A stretch of DNA of 6,329 bases, taken from contig DSAU01000310.1 of NCBI GenBank assembly GCA_011046315.1, positions 1 to 6,329 of the forward strand, given 5' to 3'. Position 1 is the stretch's first letter, and each line of letters opens with the position of its first letter. Positions 1 to 5,804 of this stretch are shown here, in pieces. The notes beneath the pieces are model-generated. The model saw only the letters and a program-made list of their open reading frames with translations. It was not told the DNA's origin and made no database searches. The stretch is from a bacterium. GTDB taxonomy: Bacteria; Zhuqueibacterota; Zhuqueibacteria; Thermofontimicrobiales; Thermofontimicrobiaceae. The position numbers were made by a program, and so were the translations under genes.

Positions 1-487
1 AAATATCCTCGATACTCTCCCACTCTTCGAAGCCGTGCTGGGCAAACAGCTCATCGCCCAAATGCCATTTGCCGAAATAGCCGCTGCGATAATCGGGATC
101 ATTGAAAATTTCCGGGAAACAGGGGATGTCTGCCGGCAGCGGGGCGTTATTCTCGGTGCAACCGTTGGTATGCGGCCACAGCCCGGTCATCACGGTCGAG
201 CGGGACGGCGTGCACACCGGCTGTGTAACGTAAGCCCTTTCAAACACCACACTTTCGCCGGCGAGCTTGTTGAGATTCGGCGCATGAATTTTGTGATTGC
301 CATAGACCGCCATGGTATCAGCCCGTTGCTGATCGGTCCAGATAAACAGCAGATTGGGCTTGCGAGCCGATGAGCTGCATCCGATGAGATTGAAACCCAG
401 CGTGGCGAGCGCAGAGGTTTTGACGAAATCCCGTCTTGAGAATTTTAAAGTATCAGGCTGTTGCTTAAAAATATCCTCTGTTTTCAT
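1..487 (-). CDS. Tat-exported lipoprotein sulfatase (S1 family), N-terminal part only
   Basis: Formylglycine-dependent sulfatase, predicted to remove sulfate esters from a glycan outside the cytoplasm. The ATG is at 487-485, with a GAGG Shine-Dalgarno at 499-502. The frame stays open to the left edge, so 162 residues are seen of a family that is usually about 450-550. Residues 17-23 read SRRDFVK, a twin-arginine signal. After a hydrophobic stretch, LIGC (34-37) is a lipobox, so the protein is probably a Tat-exported lipoprotein anchored at Cys37. The mature part opens with the sulfatase strand PNLLFIWTDQQRAD (44-57), where Asp52 is a likely calcium ligand. The signature CTPSR (92-96) places the Cys to be converted to formylglycine at Cys92 (codon 214-212). 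GYFGKWHLG (136-144) is the second sulfatase signature, with Lys140 and His142. No maturation enzyme is encoded in the window. The substrate cannot be read from the fragment. It starts 57 bp after the toxin gene, so read-through from the AbiE operon is possible. Confidence 0.93.
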   Translation of the reverse strand, partial: MKTEDIFKQQPDTLKFSRRDFVKTSALATLGFNLIGCSSSARKPNLLFIWTDQQRADTMAVYGNHKIHAPNLNKLAGESVVFERAYVTQPVCTPSRSTVMTGLWPHTNGCTENNAPLPADIPCFPEIFNDPDYRSGYFGKWHLGDELFAQHGFEEWESIEDI

Positions 488-544
488 GTTCTCTAATTCC
501 TCTTTATTTGATGAAAATATTTTTCGTGTATTTCCTGGCCACCG

Positions 545-1315
545 TTAAATGGTTTTTACAAATTCTCCAAATAGCAAAATCTTTTTCGCATCATCCGAAC
601 GGATCAAAAATGGCTCAATATCCGTGCACAAAAGATTTAAATTAAGTTCCTTAATTTTTGCCAACAGTCTGGCTTTCAATTCATCCATAGTGCCGATGTT
701 CGCTTTGACCTTTAAATAGTTCAAATCGGGTGCAGTTTTGGCAAACAAAAAAATGGCATCATAAAAATCTCTGCCCAGGGTACGTTTTCGGCTCAAAATG
801 GCAAACAATTTTTGTGATAACAACATTGCCACTGGAACAACGGCTATATTGGTAAAAACATCAAACTTGTTCAAAATGACCATGGACGGTGAATAATCGA
901 TCCCCTGTGGTTCAGTATCCATGCTGATCAATAATTTTTCCTCACGATGCCCGGATATACCACTGCGTTGCAGAATATCCAAAAAAGCAATATAGCAGTG
1001 AAATGCGCCTTTAAACACGGTATGGATTTCAACCGAATAACCTTCAAGCTGTAGTTTCTCGTGAATGATTCTGGCTAACTCCTCAAAGTCATTTTTTGAT
1101 AGGTGAAAATTATCGAAATCGAGGTCTTCAGAGAAACGGTTGTTCCCGTGAACGATCCGAATCGAGGTCCCACCCATGAAAGCCAATTGGCTGGCATAAG
1201 CGGAGTTAAAAATAATCTCCAGAATTTTGTATTGCAGATATTCTCGAAGAATATTTCGCTTGAAAACCCGATACGATTCGGGATAAAAGGATTCAATCTG
1301 ACTGATGTCAAGCAT
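545..1315 (-). CDS. abiEii: AbiEii-type nucleotidyltransferase toxin
   Basis: Toxin half of an AbiE type IV toxin-antitoxin / abortive infection pair. It is a 256-residue protein of the DNA polymerase beta-like nucleotidyltransferase superfamily. The sequence shows GGTSIR (48-53), followed by RFSEDLDF (60-67), whose Asp64 and Asp66 are the expected metal-binding acids. Further on come Lys169 and Arg176 in SQKLFAILSR and then GRDFYDAIFL (181-190), matching the conserved K...R...RDxYD block of AbiEii proteins. No signal peptide or membrane segment is seen, so it acts in the cytoplasm. Related MenT toxins add nucleotides to tRNA 3' ends; the target of this one is unknown. The start overlaps the antitoxin end by 8 bp and has a GGAG ribosome site at 1326-1329, inside the antitoxin gene and 9 nt before the ATG, which points to translational coupling. 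All recognisable catalytic motifs are intact, so it is probably active. Confidence 0.9.
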   Translation of the reverse strand: MLDISQIESFYPESYRVFKRNILREYLQYKILEIIFNSAYASQLAFMGGTSIRIVHGNNRFSEDLDFDNFHLSKNDFEELARIIHEKLQLEGYSVEIHTVFKGAFHCYIAFLDILQRSGISGHREEKLLISMDTEPQGIDYSPSMVILNKFDVFTNIAVVPVAMLLSQKLFAILSRKRTLGRDFYDAIFLFAKTAPDLNYLKVKANIGTMDELKARLLAKIKELNLNLLCTDIEPFLIRSDDAKKILLFGEFVKTI

Positions 1316-1928
1316 TTTTCATAAACTCCATAAGACGATGGACTCTTTGGGATAATGCCAGTTGACCGAACTTTTCCAGGTAATTTCCCAACTGGCTTTC
1401 ATTAATTATTTTCCAGAACAGATCTACATTCAGCCGCAGGCTCAAAAAATCATCCCCGGTCTGGATATGGGGATTGATATAAAAATAATCGAGAATCGCT
1501 TTCTCGGGACTGGCGATCTTGAAAATTTTGTCATCGTTATAAGCGACCAGATTATAGCCAAAGAATAAAGCTGGTTTAATTGTTCGGTAAATGAATTCAC
1601 CAATCGGCGTTGAGAATCGGCTCGTTTTCCGTGTCGCCGCCGAAGTAATGGCATAGACGCTTTCCGGGATCAACGAATAATAGGAAAGCGCCATCTCGAA
1701 GGAAACGTAAGAGGGAGCATAGATTCGGTTGGCGATTTCGCCCAGGGCCTTTTCATTGATCTTTAAATCTGAGAAGATATAAAACCCTTTGATCACCTTT
1801 TTGATATAGCCCTTGTCCTGCCACTCGTTCAATCTGCGTCGATGAAAATTGGCATCGATTTTTTTTATCTCCTGCAACGAAAACACCGTGAAAGGTTTAA
1901 GCGCTTCTTTAAAGTCCATGAAGTTCAT
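1308..1928 (-). CDS. abiEi: AbiEi-type antitoxin / autorepressor
   Basis: Antitoxin half of the AbiE pair. Known AbiEi proteins bind their own promoter through an N-terminal winged helix-turn-helix and counteract the toxin through a C-terminal domain. Counting from the chosen Met at 1928 (206 residues), about residues 10-52 resemble the winged helix, ending in the G-Y-I-K-K-V-I-K-G-F-Y wing typical of these antitoxins. SYVSFEMALSYYSLIPE (73-89) and SPEKAILDYFY (140-150) match the C-terminal antitoxin region. The frame extends ten codons further to an ATG at 1958. That ATG lies inside a palindrome, only a few bases after the predicted transcription start, and has no ribosome site. The ATG at 1928 has a purine-rich AGAGAAA just upstream and is preferred; a third in-frame ATG is at 1919. 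The gene is the first of a two-gene operon with the toxin. Family assignment rests on motifs, gene order and the overlap. Confidence 0.83.
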   Translation of the reverse strand: MNFMDFKEALKPFTVFSLQEIKKIDANFHRRRLNEWQDKGYIKKVIKGFYIFSDLKINEKALGEIANRIYAPSYVSFEMALSYYSLIPESVYAITSAATRKTSRFSTPIGEFIYRTIKPALFFGYNLVAYNDDKIFKIASPEKAILDYFYINPHIQTGDDFLSLRLNVDLFWKIINESQLGNYLEKFGQLALSQRVHRLMEFMKNA

Positions 1929-1930
1929 AT

Positions 1931-1970
1931 TATTTCTCTGAAATGTTGTAATTAGCATTTATGAGAAATA
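1931..1970. promoter_or_regulatory. Candidate AbiEi operator (15-bp-arm inverted repeat)
   Basis: Arms at 1931-1945 and 1956-1970 match at 13 of 15 positions as an inverted repeat (TATTTCTC..AAATG on each arm), separated by 10 bp. The repeat begins at the last base of the predicted -10 box and covers the leader up to two bases before the preferred antitoxin start. AbiEi proteins are known to repress their own operon by binding inverted repeats in the promoter. Assigning this palindrome as the operator is an inference from position and symmetry. Confidence 0.6.
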
Positions 1971-1998
1971 TAATACACATTTTTATTGAGCAAAGCAA
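1970..1998 (-). promoter_or_regulatory. Probable promoter of the abiEi-abiEii operon
   Basis: On the minus strand, TTGCTT (1998-1993) and TATTAT (1975-1970) are separated by exactly 17 bp. The -10 matches the sigma-70 consensus at five of six bases, the -35 only at its TTG. TATATTTC (1971-1964) also resembles the TAnnTTTG -7 box of Bacteroidota, with a TTTG 18 bp upstream. Either reading starts transcription near 1963, leaving a leader of about 35 nt before the ATG at 1928. Confidence 0.5.
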
Positions 1999-2048
1999 CT
2001 ACTTTTTCGAATTTTCATTGCGTTTCTTTTCTCACCATGATTTCAAAC

Positions 2049-3635
2049 TCATTTAAAATTCCCACGACTCTCGACCGCATGTTTCGCCACTTCATTTCTT
2101 TGCACAATCTCTGTCCGAACTGATTTGAGAAAATTCTCCGACAGAATAATCCCCTCGCTGTCACTGCCGTCCACTCTTAAAAATGTCTCGATCGCATTCA
2201 GTGGTTTGCAGCCGTGAATCCAGGCGTCTCTGACGTTTTTCAGGGAAAAAAACGGCACTGCTGTTGCGGTTGATTGAGCCTGAATTCCTGCCAGTTCCAG
2301 ATTACTGACATCGTCACACCAAATCACCGAGCGATGGTCTGGTTTTTCAAACGAGAGAGATACATCGGTGAGCTTGATATTTTTAGCGTGACGTATAAAG
2401 AAACCATACGCCGGCAGCGTGCCGAACATCTTTGCCTTGGGATATTCATCGACCAATTCCGGGATAGCTCGCTCCGAATCGACCTTATTGCCGCCGCCTT
2501 TATAAGTGATGCGAATATTGCTCAGGGTAACGTTTTCGATGAAATGACCAGGGATGCCGCAGATGAAATCGTTGCTCTCGGTGACACCCGTTGCCTGAAT
2601 ATTATGAATCATAATATTTTTGAATGTCCCAGCCTTTTGGGGTCGTTCTTCTTCACTCAAGCTAAACGGCCGCATCCGGGCGCCCAGCCGCATCACAATC
2701 ACGGCGTAGGAATCCCGCATCGAGATGTTGGAGATGGTGATGTTGTTGACATCGCCGCCGTCCACGCTGAGCAGGCTGATCCCTCGGGTGCCATAAAAAA
2801 CGCAATTGGAAATGCTGATATTTTCAAATCCACCCGCCGATTCCGTTCCTGTTTTAATGGCCGATTTCAAACCCGATATGATGCAATCGCTGATGACCAC
2901 ATCACGGCAGGATCTGCGGCTGAACGCTTTCAGCACAATCGAGTCGTCCTCGGAGCTGATATTGCATCCGGTGATCAGCACCCGCTGACAACCCTCAATG
3001 TCCAGTCCGTCGTTATTCTTATTCGAGTAGCTATGGACCGTGATCCCCCGAATGGTCAGGTCGTCGCATTCGACATAATGCTGCACCCAGGCGGCCGAGT
3101 TGATCAGCATAATATCTTCGATTTTCACATTCTGACAGCGGATGAAGCGAATGATAGCGGGTCGAGCCAAACCCTCTTTTATCGGATAAAACTCAGGAAA
3201 TCCCTGCCCATTGATAATGCCGTCACCTTCTATAGCGATGTTTTTCGCATCACGGGCAAAAAACAGGCAGGTGCCAAATTTCCTTCCATCGCTGTCGGTA
3301 AACGAACCATATTGCGGATCGAACTGGTTCAATTCGGTGCTGCCGAGAATCGTCGTGCCTCGATCCATGCGGATCGCCACGTTGTCCTTTAAAACAACGG
3401 TTTTGATGAGATATTTTCCCGGCGGGAAATAGACTACCCCGCCACCATTTGCAAAAGCCGAATCGATGGCGGCTTGAACCGCTTCGGTGTCGCAATCAGT
3501 TCCCTGACCTGCAGCGCCAAAATCTCTCACATTGAAAAAATTCAATGCTAAATGATTGGCTAATGCGACATCAAGAAAAATTAAAGTAGAAAGAGTGATC
3601 AATAAAATGAGCGATTGAAATTTGTTTTGATTCAT
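2049..3635 (-). CDS. Secreted GH28-like right-handed beta-helix glycosidase
   Basis: A 528-residue exported protein of the polygalacturonase (GH28) / pectate-lyase-like superfamily, likely acting on a plant or algal polysaccharide in the periplasm or outside. Residues 1-26 form a signal peptide with a hydrophobic core and a cleavage site after VALA. FNVRDFGAAGQGTDCDTEAV (34-53) is the typical start of the beta-helix, followed by GGGVVYFPPGKYLI. The helix itself is visible as recurring N-I/V-x-I-x-x-x/N-I-x-I-x-N turns through about residue 475. Acids aligning with the GH28 catalytic set are seen as NNDGLD (207-212, Asp209) and EDD (229-231, Asp230 and Asp231). The canonical Gly-His-Gly is absent; its place holds GLKSAIKTGTES (255-266), and no clear Arg-Ile-Lys motif is found. 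This variant is common in uncharacterised GH28-like proteins, so substrate and mechanism (hydrolase or lyase) stay open. The ribosome site is weak. The gene lies in a group with a PA14/propeller protein and a sulfatase. Confidence 0.85.
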   Translation of the reverse strand: MNQNKFQSLILLITLSTLIFLDVALANHLALNFFNVRDFGAAGQGTDCDTEAVQAAIDSAFANGGGVVYFPPGKYLIKTVVLKDNVAIRMDRGTTILGSTELNQFDPQYGSFTDSDGRKFGTCLFFARDAKNIAIEGDGIINGQGFPEFYPIKEGLARPAIIRFIRCQNVKIEDIMLINSAAWVQHYVECDDLTIRGITVHSYSNKNNDGLDIEGCQRVLITGCNISSEDDSIVLKAFSRRSCRDVVISDCIISGLKSAIKTGTESAGGFENISISNCVFYGTRGISLLSVDGGDVNNITISNISMRDSYAVIVMRLGARMRPFSLSEEERPQKAGTFKNIMIHNIQATGVTESNDFICGIPGHFIENVTLSNIRITYKGGGNKVDSERAIPELVDEYPKAKMFGTLPAYGFFIRHAKNIKLTDVSLSFEKPDHRSVIWCDDVSNLELAGIQAQSTATAVPFFSLKNVRDAWIHGCKPLNAIETFLRVDGSDSEGIILSENFLKSVRTEIVQRNEVAKHAVESRGNFK

Positions 3636-3677
3636 AGCGATGAAATTCTACCATAAAAACATTTTATCTAAAACTAT

Positions 3678-3754
3678 CCCACGAAACACACGAAAGCAGA
3701 CAGAAGATATTTTCTCTCTGATTTAAATTTCGTGTTTTCCGTGTGTTCCGTGGG
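3678..3754. repeat. Long imperfect palindrome, possible repetitive element or weak terminator
   Basis: Arms 3678-3695 and 3737-3754 pair at 16 of 18 positions (CCCACGRAACACACGRAA and its complement), around a 41-nt AT-rich loop. It lies in the 150-bp spacer between the PA14 gene and the GH28-like gene. In the minus-strand transcript the stem is followed only by a loose T-rich stretch, so intrinsic termination would be weak. The CGTGTGTTCCGTGGG wording resembles palindromic intergenic repeats spread through many environmental genomes, and it shares the CCGTGT-TTCC theme with the tandem array at 5466-5786. Confidence 0.7.
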
Positions 3755-3785
3755 CAATGATTTTTCATTTTTTTCTGGAAAATCC

Positions 3786-5399
3786 TTAAGGATTAATTCC
3801 AGTCGGATCCCAAATCGTCGCTGCGATGTGCTGCTCAACATTCTGCTCGCTGGTGAAATAATAGATCGTCACTACTTTGCCATCGGATCGGACCACGGAG
3901 CGGGTATAGCCGATGTCAAAGGTTCGGGCGTCATCCCGCAGAATGGTCTCCCTGCCCCATGTTTTACCATTATCGTCACTGATTCGGGCACGGATGCAGT
4001 ACGGAATGCCACGATAGCCGTAGGTGACGCACAAGCGACCATCGTTCAAACGAACCATACTGGGTGGGTTGCCGTTGCGTTTGCCGCCATCGGTGTCGGC
4101 GACCTTGCTCAGGAATTGCCACGATGCGCCGTTGTCCAGCGATTGATAGACATCGATCCAGTTTTTTTGCAGGACATATCCCTGCGATGGAGTCGGATCG
4201 TAACGCCGACGCAGCGCCGAAACGAGATGATTTTCAGCCGGCCGAACCGTGGACGGCATGACGGAACGCAGCGTGTCGGTCTCTGCCATCCATGATACAA
4301 AGCGGATGGTTTTGCCGCCGTCCGATGTGCCGGCGCAGAAAGCCCGATCCTGCAGGCCGGCTTTCACATTTTCCACTTTGGAAGACAAAAAGAACAGACA
4401 ACTCTCCTCGCCTGTAACGAGATAATCGGTTCGGGAGGTCAATTGATTCAAACCAAAACCGGGAAAGAGAAAGGGACCTTGCCAGGTTTTACCTCGATTG
4501 TATGAGATAAAAAATTCATTCTCCCAACAACGCATCGCAAAATCGGGGTGACCGAACTGGATTTTATCTTTCACTGGCATCGGTTTCCCGCCATCGCCGG
4601 CAAAATTGTCCGGGTCCTCGATCGACCAGGTTTCGCCGCCATCGAGACTGCGGGCGAGCAGGATATAAGACGGTTTCGACTTATCCCTTGAGTGATGCAG
4701 GCGATCCATTTTGTAATGCGCTTTCATCAATCCGACCAGGATTTCATCGCCCCACTGCCAGACGCCATGATTGGCCGGCCAGCCGTAAAAGTAGCCCGGC
4801 TCATCACCCACGATGACATGCCTGGCTGATACGCCGGCAAACTGACGGCGGTCAATGGTCTTCGGATCAGGATCGATCAGCCAATTCCAGTTGTCCGCTT
4901 GTTTTTGGGTATGAAAAAGATATTCTGGTGGAATGGGCAATTTTCCCTTTTCGTTCCAGCTCCATTGCACGCTGAAAAAACCCTGGCCGTCGATCTCGTG
5001 CAGGTAGCTCAGCTCGATTGGGTAACGTTCGCCTTTTTTCATGTCGAGCGGCAGAATACCTTCACCGGCATCTCCTTTAACATCGATTTCAATATCACCT
5101 ACTTTTAAAATCGTTTGTTTATTAGTTGCAACATGAAAAACGACTTTATCGCTCACAGGCGCTATCACAAACCCTTCCCATTTCGCCGACCATTCCATAC
5201 TAAAACCATCGGCTTCACCCCACTTTTGATCCAGGGTTTCCAGCAGCGCAAAATCTTTGATGCCGGTCAGGTCCGGATCGCCAAAATGGGCACCGACCAG
5301 TCCCTGATGAAATTTGTCAGCTTGGTCTTGACAGGCAATATTCAGAGTCAATAGTAGTGCCACCATTTGAAAAAGAACAGTTGTTTTGAAATTGTTCAT
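3786..5399 (-). CDS. Lipoprotein with PA14-like domain and sialidase-fold (Asp-box) propeller
   Basis: A 537-residue surface or periplasmic lipoprotein with two modules. A short positive N-terminus and hydrophobic core end in LNIAC, making Cys23 the probable lipidation site; the lipobox is imperfect, as Asn is at -3. About residues 30-165 look like a PA14 carbohydrate-binding domain (LVGAHFGDPDLTG at the start, YPIELSYLHEIDGQGFFSVQWSW at 126-148). The rest is a sialidase-type beta-propeller with five Asp-boxes, S/T-x-D-x-G-x-T/S-W: 251-258 SLDGGETW, 299-306 SYNRGKTW (Asn for Asp), 358-365 TSDGGKTI (Ile for Trp), 420-427 SLDNGASW and 474-481 SDDNGKTW, about 50-60 residues apart. No FRIP motif of true sialidases is found, so sialic-acid cleavage should not be assumed; another glycoside activity or pure binding is equally possible. 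A strong GGAGG ribosome site at 5405-5409 lies 5 nt before the ATG. The gene follows the tandem repeat array and precedes the GH28-like gene by 150 bp. Confidence 0.85.
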   Translation of the reverse strand: MNNFKTTVLFQMVALLLTLNIACQDQADKFHQGLVGAHFGDPDLTGIKDFALLETLDQKWGEADGFSMEWSAKWEGFVIAPVSDKVVFHVATNKQTILKVGDIEIDVKGDAGEGILPLDMKKGERYPIELSYLHEIDGQGFFSVQWSWNEKGKLPIPPEYLFHTQKQADNWNWLIDPDPKTIDRRQFAGVSARHVIVGDEPGYFYGWPANHGVWQWGDEILVGLMKAHYKMDRLHHSRDKSKPSYILLARSLDGGETWSIEDPDNFAGDGGKPMPVKDKIQFGHPDFAMRCWENEFFISYNRGKTWQGPFLFPGFGLNQLTSRTDYLVTGEESCLFFLSSKVENVKAGLQDRAFCAGTSDGGKTIRFVSWMAETDTLRSVMPSTVRPAENHLVSALRRRYDPTPSQGYVLQKNWIDVYQSLDNGASWQFLSKVADTDGGKRNGNPPSMVRLNDGRLCVTYGYRGIPYCIRARISDDNGKTWGRETILRDDARTFDIGYTRSVVRSDGKVVTIYYFTSEQNVEQHIAATIWDPTGINP

Positions 5400-5427
5400 T
5401 AGAACCTCCGCTGATGCTTTTCAATTG

Positions 5428-5433
5428 ATTATA
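5428..5433 (-). promoter_or_regulatory. TATAAT-like -10 box before the PA14/propeller gene
   Basis: The minus strand reads a perfect TATAAT at 5433-5428, ahead of the GGAGG ribosome site. No convincing -35 hexamer is found 16-18 bp upstream (TATTTT at 17 bp). If used, transcription would start close to the gene and just downstream of the repeat array. Confidence 0.35.
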
Positions 5434-5465
5434 ACATTTCATGACACCGAAAAATAAATTCCAGG

Positions 5466-5786
5466 GAAGTGATTCTTTGAATTCTCTTTTCGATGTCTGC
5501 TCCTTTCTGTGTCCTGAATAAATTCAGCTCACAGAATTGGAACGGACACAGAAATGAATTTTTGAATTACTTTTTTCCGTGTCTGTTCTTTTTCTGTGTC
5601 CATTAATAATTTAGCTCACGGAATTGGAAGTGACACAGAAATGATCTTTCAAATTCCTTTTCCGTGACCGTTCCTTTTCTGTGTCCCTAAATATTTTAAC
5701 CCACTGAATCGGAACGGACACAGAAATAATTTCTTAAATTCTTTTTCCGTGTCTGTTCCTTTTCTGTGCCCAAATTATGTAAGCTA
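5466..5786. repeat. Tandem array of 85-87-bp palindromic units (about 3.7 copies)
   Basis: Units start at 5466, 5551, 5638 and 5723, with the last one partial and fading near 5786. Each carries GTGTCTG/TTCC wording, then TTTCTGTGTCC (at 5504, 5591, 5676 and, with one change, 5761) and 40 bp later its inverted copy GGACACAGAAA (5544, 5631 with one change, 5716). Period is 87 then 85 bp. A second arm, TTCCGTGTCTGTTCC, could also pair with GGAACGGACACAGAA at 13 of 15 positions, so alternative hairpins compete. Linkers between arms differ more than the arms. The array fills most of the 405-bp gap; 5400-5465 holds only the ribosome site and a possible -10 box. No ORF is supported in it. Confidence 0.9.
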
Positions 5787-5804
5787 GGATTTAGAGCTAT
5801 CGCT

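Noticed and set aside
35..548. Two plus-strand frames opposite the sulfatase N-terminus.
   Set aside because: The minus strand encodes the Tat signal, CTPSR and GKWHLG in one uninterrupted frame, which explains the region.
1929..1958. The ten extra N-terminal codons of the antitoxin frame, from the ATG at 1958.
   Set aside because: That ATG lies inside the palindrome arm, has no ribosome site and would be almost leaderless from the predicted promoter.
2274..3392. A 372-codon open frame on the plus strand opposite the GH28-like gene.
   Set aside because: It is antisense to a gene with a signal peptide and beta-helix motifs, its translation resembles no known family, and its start and end have no supporting signals.
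3678..3754. Intrinsic terminator of the PA14/propeller gene.
   Set aside because: The 41-nt loop and lack of a clean T-run make it a poor terminator; kept as a palindromic repeat, with weak termination possible.
3732..4295. A 187-codon plus-strand frame covering the end of the PA14/propeller gene.
   Set aside because: It runs through the palindrome and then antisense to Asp-box coding sequence; no recognisable domain.
5466..5786. CRISPR array.
   Set aside because: The period is 85-87 bp with diverged units and internal palindromes; there are no identical short repeats with unique spacers of constant length and no cas genes.
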